Positions 36,895 through 45,564 of a stretch of 64,000 nucleotides of DNA are shown in pieces (position 1 is the first letter of the stretch; the number at the start of each line of letters is the position of its first letter). The notes below the pieces were generated by a model. That model saw only the letters and a program-made list of their open reading frames with translations, was not told the origin of the DNA and made no database searches. Location of the stretch: NCBI RefSeq assembly GCF_000813145.1, contig NZ_BAZF01000004.1, forward strand, positions 248,001 through 312,000, in the 5' to 3' direction. The DNA is from Geobacter sp. OR-1. GTDB lineage: Bacteria > Desulfobacterota > Desulfuromonadia > Geobacterales > DSM-12255. Made by a program: the position numbers and the translations under genes.

Positions 36895-39606
36895 TTACCC
36901 TTTCTTAAAGGCGTCTTCAAGGAGCCTGGCCTGCTCGACTCCGTGCATCCGGTGCGATCCGGTGGCCGGGGCTGCGGACGGCGGCCGGCCGATGTAGCGC
37001 AACTCCCTGCCGAGCGCTGCCTCCAGCAGCGGCCGGATATAAGACCATCCCCCCATATTGGCCGGCTCCTCCTGCACCCAGCGCCAATCGTGCACTGAGA
37101 GGAGCGGCGCCACGGCATCCAGCAACACCCCGGCCCGGAACGGGTAAAACTGCTCCACCCGGACCAGGGCGACATCACCCCTCACTGCCTCCTGCCGCCG
37201 CTCCTGCAGCTCGAAATAGATCTTGCCGCTGCAGAGGATCACGGTACTGACCTGATCGGGCGTATCCGGGTCCGGAAGGAATTCGCGGAAACCGCCGGAA
37301 GACAGCTCGTCGAGGCGGGAAGCGGCTACCGGGTGCCTGAGCATGCTTTTCGGCGTAAATGCGACCAGAGGCTTGCGGAACGGCAGTTTGACCTGGCGCC
37401 GCAGCAGATGGAAGAACTGGGCCGGCGTAGACGGATAGCAGACGAACAGGTTCTCTTCGGCGCAGAGCTGCAGAAACCGCTCGATCCTGGCACTCGAATG
37501 TTCGGCGCCGTTCCCCTCATAGCCGTGCGGGAGAAGCAGCACCAGGCCTGAGGAGCGGTCCCACTTGCTCTCGCCGGAGGCAATGAACTGATCGATGATT
37601 ACCTGGGCACCGTTGGCAAAATCGCCGAACTGGGCCTCCCAGATCACCAGCGATCCCGGCGTTGCGACCGAATAGCCATATTCGAAGCCGAGAACGCCGG
37701 ACTCGGACAACAGGCTGTCGTAAGCGGCAAACCGGGCGTTACCGGCTCCGATACCTGCCAGCGGCGTATGCGTCGTGCCGGTAGCGATGTCATGGAGCAC
37801 TGAATGGCGGTGATTGAATGTCCCCCGCCGCGAGTCCTGGCCCGACAACCTGACGCAGACCCCTTCGGCCAGCAGCGACGCAAAGGCCAGCGCCTCGGCA
37901 TTCCCCCAGTCGATCCCTTGACCATTCCGGACCGCCTCGCTGCGCTGCCGGTAGATCGCTGCCACCTTGGGGTGGGGATTAAACCCGGACGGCAGGGTGG
38001 TCATCCGGTTCGACAACTCGACCAGCGTATCTGCTGCCACCCCGGTCCCTACGGAGACCGGCCCGTATTCACGGCTGATCCCCTGCCAATCGGCAGCAAA
38101 GCCCAGATCCAGCGACGGGTCCGGCTCTTCGGCCAGGGCGCTCTCCAGGCGGTCGGAATACTCCTGTTCGATCGCCTCCACCCCGTCGAACTCCACCCCT
38201 TCGCCGGTCAGCTGTCCGGCAAATATCTCGTACGCCCGGGGGCGCTGCCTGATCAGCTCGTACATCAGCGGCTGGGTAAAGGCCGGCTCATCACCCTCGT
38301 TATGGCCGTGCAGCCGGTAACAGATGATCTCCACCACCACGTCGCGGTTGAACCGCTGCCGGTACTCCAGCGCCAGCCGCCCCACCCGGGCAACCGATTC
38401 CGGGTCGTCGCCGTGCACATGGAACACCGGAACAGCGAGCATCCGGGCGACATCGGTCGCGTACCAGGTGGAACGGGCATCCCTGGGAAGGGTGGTGAAC
38501 CCGATCTGGTTGTTCAGCACGACATGGACGGTTCCGCCGGTGGCGTATCCTTCCAACTGGGACATATTGAGGGTCTCGGCAACGATCCCCTGTCCGGCAA
38601 ATGCGGCATCGCCATGGATCAGCAGCGGAATCACGCTCTGCCTGGCGTCGTGCCCCAATGGGTCCTGCAGCGCCCTGACCTTTCCCTCCACCACCGGGTC
38701 AACCGCCTCCAGGTGCGACGGATTGAACGCCAGGCTGAGGTGTATCGTGCGGCCGTCAGGCAACTGCCGGTCGTTGGAGAACCCCTTGTGATACTTGACA
38801 TCCCCCTCGCCGACAAAGGCCAGATCCCGGTTGTCACTGAATTCACTGAAGATGTTGGCGAGCGGTTTCCCCAGGATATGGGCAAGGACGTTGAGCCGGC
38901 CGCGGTGCGGCATGCCGAGCACGATCTCGCCGGCTCCGGAATCTGCCGCAGCCGTCACAGCCGCATCGAGCAGCACGATCAGCGACTCACCCCCTTCGAG
39001 CGAGAACCGCTTCTGGCCGGGGAACCGGCGGTGCAGGAACGACTCGAACAGGGAAGCGCCGGCAAGGGTCTTCAATACCGAGATCCGCTCTTCACGGCTG
39101 AATTCGCTCCGGTTCCGGGCCGGCTCCATCCGGTCGATCAGCCATTGCCGTTCCTCTGGTTCCCGGATATGCATGAATTCGACGCCGATGGACCGGCAGT
39201 ATGTCTCGCGAAGGGCAGCCAGGATATCGACCAGCGGAGCAGGGGTATCGGCAAACGGGCCGGGGGCGAATTCGGTCTCAAGGTCGGCGGCGTCGAGGCC
39301 GAAGCGTGAGAGCTCCAGCAGCGGGTGCGTGGCGGGGCAGGCCGCGGCCAGCGGGTCGGTGCATGCCATCAGGTGGCCGATCTCCCGATAGCTGTAGATG
39401 AGCGCCAGGACTCCGGCCTGTTTGAGGGAACAGTCGGCGCAGGAGATCTTCCCCGGAATCGGGCCGGGAGGGCCGGTCTTCCGGTCCGCCAGGTCAAACC
39501 CCTCGAAAAACGCCCGCCAGTCGGACGAAAGCGATTCCGGGCTATTGCGCCACTGTTGGTAACGCGCTTCGATCCAGGCAGGATCGAGGGCATCCTTGAA
39601 AGACAT
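36895..39606 (-). CDS. sucA: 2-oxoglutarate dehydrogenase E1 component
   Basis: The 903-aa TPP-dependent enzyme decarboxylates 2-oxoglutarate and succinylates lipoyl-E2. Seen are the N-terminal E2-binding start (DPAWIEARYQQWRNSPESL), GMPHRGRLNVLAHILGKP, HGDAAFAGQGIVAETLNMSQ (TPP/Mg site), YRLHGHNEGDEPAFTQP and FGDFANGAQVIIDQFIASGE. Length is normal. It is the first gene of the sucAB unit and gives the cell an NAD-linked route through the oxidative TCA cycle. Confidence 0.95.
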   Translation of the reverse strand: MSFKDALDPAWIEARYQQWRNSPESLSSDWRAFFEGFDLADRKTGPPGPIPGKISCADCSLKQAGVLALIYSYREIGHLMACTDPLAAACPATHPLLELSRFGLDAADLETEFAPGPFADTPAPLVDILAALRETYCRSIGVEFMHIREPEERQWLIDRMEPARNRSEFSREERISVLKTLAGASLFESFLHRRFPGQKRFSLEGGESLIVLLDAAVTAAADSGAGEIVLGMPHRGRLNVLAHILGKPLANIFSEFSDNRDLAFVGEGDVKYHKGFSNDRQLPDGRTIHLSLAFNPSHLEAVDPVVEGKVRALQDPLGHDARQSVIPLLIHGDAAFAGQGIVAETLNMSQLEGYATGGTVHVVLNNQIGFTTLPRDARSTWYATDVARMLAVPVFHVHGDDPESVARVGRLALEYRQRFNRDVVVEIICYRLHGHNEGDEPAFTQPLMYELIRQRPRAYEIFAGQLTGEGVEFDGVEAIEQEYSDRLESALAEEPDPSLDLGFAADWQGISREYGPVSVGTGVAADTLVELSNRMTTLPSGFNPHPKVAAIYRQRSEAVRNGQGIDWGNAEALAFASLLAEGVCVRLSGQDSRRGTFNHRHSVLHDIATGTTHTPLAGIGAGNARFAAYDSLLSESGVLGFEYGYSVATPGSLVIWEAQFGDFANGAQVIIDQFIASGESKWDRSSGLVLLLPHGYEGNGAEHSSARIERFLQLCAEENLFVCYPSTPAQFFHLLRRQVKLPFRKPLVAFTPKSMLRHPVAASRLDELSSGGFREFLPDPDTPDQVSTVILCSGKIYFELQERRQEAVRGDVALVRVEQFYPFRAGVLLDAVAPLLSVHDWRWVQEEPANMGGWSYIRPLLEAALGRELRYIGRPPSAAPATGSHRMHGVEQARLLEDAFKKG

Positions 39607-39639
39607 GAGATTCTCCTGTAGTCGCGTCCTGATGGCGGA

Positions 39640-39667
39640 AGTATATCAGACAGGGAAAGCCGCGCAA
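39640..39667 (-). promoter_or_regulatory. Weak candidate promoter of sucAB
   Basis: On the minus strand TATACT (-10) is preceded 16 bp earlier by TTGCGC (-35, only partly matching). It lies about 35 bp before the sucA start. Confidence 0.3.
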
Positions 39668-39758
39668 TGCAGCACACGGCAATGCCGCGTCGATTTTACT
39701 TCAAGTTGTACGGAAATATTCCGATAACCATCTAACAAACATGACAATGGAGGTGCTT

Positions 39759-39977
39759 ATGTCCGAGTGCGAACTGATCAAGACCTGTATCTTCTTTAAC
39801 GACAAGATGGCCGATATGCCGTCCACAGCGGAGATCTTCAAGAACCTCTATTGCAAGGGGGAATTCAACAACTGCGCCCGGATGATCATCGTAAAAGCGC
39901 TGGGGAGGGGGAACGTGCCGCCGGACCTATTCCCGAACCAGGCGGAAAAAGCCCTGGAGATAATAAACAAAAGGTGA
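39759..39977 (+). CDS. Small four-cysteine protein, copy 1
   Basis: The 72-aa protein of unknown function has four Cys at residues 4, 10, 32 and 39 (CX5C ... CX6C), in MSECELIKTC and YCKGEFNNCARM. The next gene is a paralogue with the same spacing. The Cys set suggests a zinc or Fe-S site. GGAGG lies 6 nt before the ATG; an earlier start overlaps that site. The C-terminal part has VPPDLFPNQAEKA. The pair is probably co-transcribed. Confidence 0.8.
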   Translation: MSECELIKTCIFFNDKMADMPSTAEIFKNLYCKGEFNNCARMIIVKALGRGNVPPDLFPNQAEKALEIINKR

Positions 39978-40002
39978 AGTCTGAAGAACGGAGGTAACCG
40001 AT

Positions 40003-40221
40003 ATGGCAGAATGCGTAAACTACAACAAATGCAGCTATTTCGTGGAAAACCTTAAAAACAGCCCCAACACGGCTTCGATGGTTCAGAACAGCTACTGCCG
40101 AGGGAAATTCGAGCAGTGCGCCCGCTTCATAATCTTCGAGAAACTGGGAGAAACTCGCGTGCCGCCCGATCTGTCCCCCAGCGACAAGCAACGCGCTGAA
40201 AAGATACTGCAGGGGGGATGA
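40003..40221 (+). CDS. Small four-cysteine protein, copy 2
   Basis: The 72-aa paralogue of the preceding gene keeps C4, C10, C32 and C39, the YC(K/R)G(E/K)F..CAR core and VPPDL. It lies 25 bp downstream with its own GGAGG. Outside the core the two differ widely, implying an old duplication. The function is not known; a metal-binding or redox-sensing adaptor is only a guess. Confidence 0.8.
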   Translation: MAECVNYNKCSYFVENLKNSPNTASMVQNSYCRGKFEQCARFIIFEKLGETRVPPDLSPSDKQRAEKILQGG

Positions 40222-40242
40222 CCGGACCGGTCACGGAGACGG

Positions 40243-40271
40243 AAAGGGGGTGCGTATCGGCTGCCCCCTTT
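40243..40271. terminator. Hairpin between the small Cys-protein genes and the outer-membrane protein gene
   Basis: Arms AAAGGGGG / CCCCCTTT with a 13-nt loop lie between two converging genes. The arms supply short A/T tracts in both directions. Confidence 0.6.
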
Positions 40272-40272
40272 G

Positions 40273-41100
40273 TCATTTGAAGGACCAGCCGACCCTGAGA
40301 CCGTAGATTTCGGCTTCGGACCGTGGCTGGACAAAGCTTGACAGCGTTGCATGGGTATTGGATCTGATGAGAACCGGATCAGACTCGGGAAAGATGAAAC
40401 CTTCGTAGTAGATGCTCACGAGCAGCTGCTTGTATTTGATGCCCGCTTCGGCAGCGGCCGACCAGGCGCTCCCCGGAGAAAGCCTGATTTCGCCGGCTCC
40501 GGGGTAATCATCTATGGCATTCCTGTTGCTGAAGGGATATTTGGCAGTTCCGGACACCCAGAATCGCGTCTCCTTGGCAAGCTCGTATTTGCTCCGGACT
40601 CCGAGCAGCGCCGCAACCGAATACCACTCCTCGCTATAGCCGCCGCTCCCCTGAAGATCCCTGATCCACCAGCGATACGAAACCCCGCTGAAAGGCTCGA
40701 TCGTCATGTTGCGATACGGAATCGTCCAGCCGAGATCCAGCTCCGAATAGCTCCCGAAATAGGTGACGTCGGTCTTGTGCGGGGTACCGTCCTGCAACTG
40801 CCCGTCGTAATCCACAACTCCCCCGAACAGTTCCTGCCTGGCCGCAAAGGTCGCGGCGCCCGCATCCCCCTTGAGAAGATCGAGCCTGATCTCTCCGCCG
40901 GCGCCGTACTCCGGTCCGGTCTCCTTCAGCAGCCTGGAACCGTCGCGCTCGAACTCCTCCCACTTGAAGTACTGGATAAACGGGTAGAGGTTCGCCTCGC
41001 GGATACCGCCGAACCCGGCAGCTTCAGCAACCGGGGTCGACAATACCAATAAAACGGCTAATGCCGGCAGATAGCCGGAAACCGACCTCATTACCCTCAT
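40273..41100 (-). CDS. Predicted outer-membrane beta-barrel protein
   Basis: The 275-aa protein has a signal peptide (residues 1-27, ending VAEA-AG) and many alternating, aromatic-rich strands (LYPFIQYFKWEEFE, TIEPFSGVSYRWWIRD, QLLVSIYYEGFIFPE). It ends in a strand IYGLRVGWSFK, near the C-terminal aromatic typical of barrels. I recognise no specific family. Its start overlaps the RNase E/G stop by 4 bp, so the two are co-translated. Confidence 0.7.
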   Translation of the reverse strand: MRVMRSVSGYLPALAVLLVLSTPVAEAAGFGGIREANLYPFIQYFKWEEFERDGSRLLKETGPEYGAGGEIRLDLLKGDAGAATFAARQELFGGVVDYDGQLQDGTPHKTDVTYFGSYSELDLGWTIPYRNMTIEPFSGVSYRWWIRDLQGSGGYSEEWYSVAALLGVRSKYELAKETRFWVSGTAKYPFSNRNAIDDYPGAGEIRLSPGSAWSAAAEAGIKYKQLLVSIYYEGFIFPESDPVLIRSNTHATLSSFVQPRSEAEIYGLRVGWSFK

Positions 41101-43475
41101 TCCTCAGTCGCAACCTTTTTCTTTGCCCTCGGTTTGCGGGCCGGTTTCGGCTTTTCCTCGGCCGGTTCCAGGGTAGCGATAACTTCGGTTTCCGTCTTTT
41201 TGACCGTCCGGCGGGTACGCTTGGCCTTTGGCTCCGGTTCTGATGCCGGCTCCTGCGCTGCCGGCTCTGCCGCAATAACCGCAGGTTCAGGAGCAGCCTC
41301 GGCCTTGGCTGCCTTTTTCCGGGGCGCCCGGCGCGGTTTGGCTGGTGGTTCCGCAACTGCTTCAGCCTGAACCGGCTCCTCGACAACGATCTGCTGGTGC
41401 GCTTCCTCATGTACTGCGGCCTGCTGCTCGCCGCTGGTCTCGCCCGCCGTTTTCGGCTTACGGCGACGGCGACGGCGCTTCTTCTTCGCTTCGCCAACGG
41501 CATGATGCTCTTCCGACTCAGCAGCCTGCAACTCTTCGGGTTCTTCAGCACCCGGTTCTTCAGGCGCTTCGGCCTCATCGGCATGCTCCACCGGCTCGGA
41601 CCCACCGGCAGTTTCACCTGCCGCGGCCCCGGGCTTCTTCTTTTTCCGGCGGCGGCGGCGCTTTTTCTTCCCTTCCCCATGCTCTCCGGCCTCATGCCCA
41701 TCGGCCTCGGCAGCAGCATCCTCATCAGATTCATGCTCCTCGTCGGGCTCGACCGGTTCAGCCTGCTCCGCAGCAACCGGTTCCCTTGATTCGGGCGTTT
41801 CGCTGCTTGCGCCGGCTTCGATCCCTTCGGGGTGTTTCTTCTTCTTGCTCCGCTTCCGCTTCTTTTTCCCCTTTACCTCTTCAGTGTGCGGCTCGGCCTG
41901 ATCCCGCTCCTCTTGCGCCGCTACCGCTCCCTTCACCGGCATGACATCCGCCTCATCCGCATGGTGATGCTCTTCGTGATGCGGCTTCTCCCGCTTGACC
42001 ACTTCCAGTTCCACCTGGTTCATCAGGAACGATGTCTTCCCCTTGACCGTCACGCTGATGTCGTAGTCGTTCTCGATCCCCACCAGCTCCCGTTTCTTGC
42101 GGTTGAGGAGGTAATAGGCAACTTCCAGCGGCAGGCCGCCCCGGATCTCGGCAGCCGTCCCCTTGGCCGCAGCACCGTGAACCTTTCTGAGGAACGAGAG
42201 CGCCACCGCCTCCACGCTCTTGACCTTGCCGCGGCCGCTGCAATGGGGGCATTCCAGGTGAATCGCCTGCTCTATGGTCTGCTTGATCCGCTGGCGCGAC
42301 ATCTCCAGCATCCCGAACTGAGAGATCTTGCCGACTGTGACCCGCGCCTTGTCCAGTTTGAGGGCGTTCTTCAGCACCTTCTCGACCTCAGCCATATGCT
42401 TCCGGTCGCGCATGTCGATGAAATCGATGACGATCAGGCCGCCCAGGTCGCGCAGCCGCAGCTGGCGGGCGACCTCCTCGGCAGCCTCCATATTGGTCTT
42501 GTATGCGGTATCTTCCACCCCCCGCTCTCCGGTCGTCTTGCCGGAGTTGACGTCGATGGAGACCAGCGCCTCGGTCGGCTCGATCACCAGCGATCCGCCG
42601 GACGGAAGCGCTACCTTTTTCTCGTAGATCTGGTCGATCTGCTCTTCAAGCTGGTACTTGGAAAAAATCGGCCGCTTCTCCTGGTGCATCTTCACCAGCT
42701 TCTCGAACTTCGGCATGGTCGCCTTGAAGAACGCCTTGATCTGCTTGTGGTGGGCCTGGCTGTCCACCAGCACCTCGTCGATCTCGGCCGTGAAATAATC
42801 GCGGATGGTGCGGGTGACCAGGTCGGTCTCTTCGGCGATCAGCGCCGGCGCCTTGACGGTCGCGGCCTTGTCCATGATCCCCTGGTAAAGCTTCAGCAGA
42901 TACTGGAGATCTTTCTTCAGCTCGGTCTTGGTCTTGCCGACGGCCTCGGTCCGGACGATGTAGCCGATCCCTTCCGGGATCTCCATCTCGGCAATGGCTT
43001 CCTTGAGCTTCTTCCGCTCGCCTTCGCCTTCCACCTTGCGGGAAACGCCGGCAGAGTCGCTGCCAGGCATCAGCACCATGTACCGGCCGGGAAACGACAT
43101 GTAGGTGGTAACGGCCGCACCCTTCATGTCCCGCTCACCTTTTTCCACCTGGACGATCAGCTCCTGGCCGCGACGGAGCACCTCCTGGATCCGGGGCCGT
43201 CTCTTGCGCTGGTCCTCCGGGATATCGTCGCGCCACTGCCAGTAATCCGGGTGCAGCTCCCCCATCTGCATGAAACCGAGCCTTTTCAGGCCGATATCCA
43301 CGAAAGCGGCCTGCAGCGCCGGCTCGACCCGCACCACCACCCCTTTGTAGACGTTGCCGCGGGTCTGCTCGCTCCCGGCGATCTCGATATCCAGCTCCAT
43401 GAGGCGGCCATCCTGCACGATTGCCACCCGCGCCTCTTCCGGGTGCATCACGTTGATCAGCATCTTTTTCGACAT
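41097..43475 (-). CDS. rne: Ribonuclease E/G family endoribonuclease
   Basis: The 792-aa protein has an N-terminal S1 domain (residues about 36-125, GNVYKGVVVRVEPALQAAFVDIG). The catalytic RNase H/DNase I-like part has Mg-binding Asp in SIDVNSGK and VIDFIDMRD, and a zinc-link CPHCSGRGKV tetramerises it. The core ends near residue 500. The remaining 290 residues are low complexity: blocks of KKKRKRSKKKK, KKKRRRRRKKKK and KKKRRRRRRK alternate with acidic stretches, as in RNase E scaffold regions that bind RNA and partner proteins. It processes rRNA and tRNA and degrades mRNA. The gene leads a two-gene operon with the outer-membrane protein. Confidence 0.93.
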   Translation of the reverse strand: MSKKMLINVMHPEEARVAIVQDGRLMELDIEIAGSEQTRGNVYKGVVVRVEPALQAAFVDIGLKRLGFMQMGELHPDYWQWRDDIPEDQRKRRPRIQEVLRRGQELIVQVEKGERDMKGAAVTTYMSFPGRYMVLMPGSDSAGVSRKVEGEGERKKLKEAIAEMEIPEGIGYIVRTEAVGKTKTELKKDLQYLLKLYQGIMDKAATVKAPALIAEETDLVTRTIRDYFTAEIDEVLVDSQAHHKQIKAFFKATMPKFEKLVKMHQEKRPIFSKYQLEEQIDQIYEKKVALPSGGSLVIEPTEALVSIDVNSGKTTGERGVEDTAYKTNMEAAEEVARQLRLRDLGGLIVIDFIDMRDRKHMAEVEKVLKNALKLDKARVTVGKISQFGMLEMSRQRIKQTIEQAIHLECPHCSGRGKVKSVEAVALSFLRKVHGAAAKGTAAEIRGGLPLEVAYYLLNRKKRELVGIENDYDISVTVKGKTSFLMNQVELEVVKREKPHHEEHHHADEADVMPVKGAVAAQEERDQAEPHTEEVKGKKKRKRSKKKKHPEGIEAGASSETPESREPVAAEQAEPVEPDEEHESDEDAAAEADGHEAGEHGEGKKKRRRRRKKKKPGAAAGETAGGSEPVEHADEAEAPEEPGAEEPEELQAAESEEHHAVGEAKKKRRRRRRKPKTAGETSGEQQAAVHEEAHQQIVVEEPVQAEAVAEPPAKPRRAPRKKAAKAEAAPEPAVIAAEPAAQEPASEPEPKAKRTRRTVKKTETEVIATLEPAEEKPKPARKPRAKKKVATEE

Positions 43476-43635
43476 AATTCTCCTTGTCCAATCCTGTTAG
43501 TGCCGGGAAAACAGGGGTTCTCCACCGGCTTTAGTATCAATAACGCCTTGTGGCGGTCATTGGCAGCAAACCCTGCAACTATAGCAGAGAATCGGCTTAA
43601 ATCCATGAAAAACCGCTTAACTGCCGACAATCACT

Positions 43636-44103
43636 TCAGGTTCCCATCCCGCCCATGGCAAGGATAATGCGCCATTGCTCCGCTGTCACCGGCTGGATGG
43701 AGAGCCGGCTCAGCTTGACGAGCGGCATGTCGGACAGCAGCGGATTGGCCTTGATCCGTTCCAGGGTGACCGGTTTCTGCAGCGGTTCGACATAGCGGAC
43801 ATCGACCATGTACCAGATCGGGGCAGCGGGCGAGGATTTCGGGTCAAAGTGCTCGCCATGCGGATCATACGCAGTGAAATCCGGATAACCTTCCCGCACC
43901 ACGGTCGCAATACCCACAACGGCAGGCTCGGGGATATTGCTGTGGTAGAACAGCACCCGGTCGCCGGTCTTGACCCGGTCACGCAGGAAATTGCGCGCCT
44001 GGTAGTTGCGCACCCCGTCCCAATGCTCGGTGCTCTCGGGGCGGTTCTTCAGGTCGTCGAACGAGAAACATCCCGGTTCTGATTTGAACAGCCAGTAGTT
44101 CAT
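43636..44103 (-). CDS. EVE domain protein
   Basis: The 155-aa protein begins MNYWLFKSEPGCFSFDDL and continues with HWDGVRNYQARNFLRD, GDRVLFYHSNIPEPAVVGIA and YPDFTAYDP, the conserved EVE (PUA-like) fold that binds modified bases. Related to the YTH fold, EVE domains are often linked to DNA- or RNA-modification sensing. The ATG with AGAGG upstream was chosen over one 21 codons earlier. Confidence 0.9.
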   Translation of the reverse strand: MNYWLFKSEPGCFSFDDLKNRPESTEHWDGVRNYQARNFLRDRVKTGDRVLFYHSNIPEPAVVGIATVVREGYPDFTAYDPHGEHFDPKSSPAAPIWYMVDVRYVEPLQKPVTLERIKANPLLSDMPLVKLSRLSIQPVTAEQWRIILAMGGMGT

Positions 44104-44192
44104 GGTCGTTACCTCTTCGATAACAGCGATCACCCCGCTTCGTATAGGTCGATACGGCCTTGGCAACAGCGATCAGAAGTAGCCCCGTACTA

Positions 44193-45380
44193 TCAGGCGA
44201 AGCTGAGAGTCAGCCACTCCGGAGATGCCAGGTTCATTGCCGGCAGGGCAACAATCCCTTCGGCCAGTGGCCACGGCTCTCCCGCACCGTGGCAGACAAC
44301 ATAGAGACGATCGAGCCCGAGTACCTCGCGGGCTGAACGCATTGATGGCGTCACCTTGGGTGTCCGGGTCAGTTTGAACTCAAATCCCAGACTTCGCCCA
44401 TCTTGTCGAATAATCAAGTCCAGTTCGGCGCCGGTGTGTACACCCCAGAAGTACGCTTCACCGTGCTGAGCACCGGTGCACCGCAGCACTTCACGAATCA
44501 TGAAACCTTCCCAGGAAGCACCGCACTTGGGGTGCGCCATCAAGCTGTCCATGACATTCATCCCTAACAGGGTATGCAGAATGCCAGAATCGGCAACATA
44601 GACCTTTGGGGCTTTTACTTCGCGCTTTCCAGCATTCGCGTGCCAGGGAAGCAGGCGAAAGGCCATGTAGGTACCCTCAAGAATATCAAGCCAGCGGGAA
44701 ACAGTTTTGTCGCTGACTCCCAATGCCCGCCCCAACTCGCTCCCGTTCCAGGTCTGCCCATGATAATGAGCGAGCATGGTCCAAAACCGTCGCATGGTTA
44801 CGGCCGAGAGATTGATGCCCAGTTGCGGCAGATCACGTTCGAGATAAGTGCGGATAAAAGCCTCGCGCCACTCCCTGCTACCCTTGTGACTTCCGGCAAG
44901 CAGGGCGCGGGGAAAACCACCTCTCAGCCAGCGATTATCCAACGCCGCCAAGTCCTTGGGGTCCGTGATAAGTTCGTCCAGTGCCAACCCCTCCAGTTCA
45001 TGGAACACGACGCGACCGGCAAGGGTCTCCGACGTATGGCGCAGCAACTCCGGTGCGGCACTCCCAAGAATCAGAAAACGGGCAGGGGTTCCCTCACGAT
45101 CGGCCAGGACTCGCAACAACGGGAATAAATCCGGGCGAAGCTGAATTTCGTCCAGTATAACCAGGCCAGTCAAAGGGCGGAGAACAAACGCCGGATCTGC
45201 AAGCCGAGCCTGATCTTCCGGGTCTTCCAGATCAAAATGCCGGACCGGACCTTGCCACTGCGTTGACAGCTGGCGGGCAAGTGTTGTCTTGCCGACCTGA
45301 CGCGGGCCGAGAAGCGCCACTACCGAAAAATCGGCCAGCTTGTCGGCAAGTTGTGTGAGGTGAGACTGTCTCAATATCAT
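44193..45380 (-). CDS. ATP-binding protein, DUF4143 family
   Basis: The 395-aa P-loop protein has Walker A LLGPRQVGKTTLARQL (about residue 24) and Walker B GLVILDEIQLRPDLFPLLR. An HTH-like region (LGRALGVSDKTVSRWLDILE) leads into the C-terminal DUF4143 nuclease-like fold (ELDLIIRQDGRSLGFEFKLT). This broad family has no settled function; it is often in mobile or accessory gene neighbourhoods. An 11-bp inverted repeat lies just upstream. Confidence 0.88.
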   Translation of the reverse strand: MILRQSHLTQLADKLADFSVVALLGPRQVGKTTLARQLSTQWQGPVRHFDLEDPEDQARLADPAFVLRPLTGLVILDEIQLRPDLFPLLRVLADREGTPARFLILGSAAPELLRHTSETLAGRVVFHELEGLALDELITDPKDLAALDNRWLRGGFPRALLAGSHKGSREWREAFIRTYLERDLPQLGINLSAVTMRRFWTMLAHYHGQTWNGSELGRALGVSDKTVSRWLDILEGTYMAFRLLPWHANAGKREVKAPKVYVADSGILHTLLGMNVMDSLMAHPKCGASWEGFMIREVLRCTGAQHGEAYFWGVHTGAELDLIIRQDGRSLGFEFKLTRTPKVTPSMRSAREVLGLDRLYVVCHGAGEPWPLAEGIVALPAMNLASPEWLTLSFA

Positions 45381-45392
45381 GCCTTTCTTATA

Positions 45393-45429
45393 CCATGAAA
45401 ATTCGGAATGTCACATCTAATTTTCATGG
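45393..45429. repeat. Inverted repeat upstream of the DUF4143 ATPase gene
   Basis: Perfect 11-bp arms CCATGAAAATT / AATTTTCATGG are separated by 15 bp and end 13 bp before the start codon. It could be an operator or, less likely, a remnant mobile end. Confidence 0.5.
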
Positions 45430-45564
45430 CAAGCATCCCCATTCTCTGTTCGGAGCCGGTAAGCGACCATTGTTCCGCTGTTGAGGGAAGACTGCTGCAA
45501 GCATTGACAACTGGGGCGAATTGCCGCTAAATAAGGCGGTTATCGAATCCGGGAGAGATATTTC

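Noticed and set aside
37804-39309. 501-codon open frame antisense to sucA
   Set aside because: Shadow of a high-GC gene; no motif or start site.
41832-43667. 611-codon open frame on the plus strand, antisense to RNase E/G
   Set aside because: It is a shadow of the GC-rich rne gene; no domain, no ribosome site, and Leu/His/Asp-rich composition typical of antisense frames.
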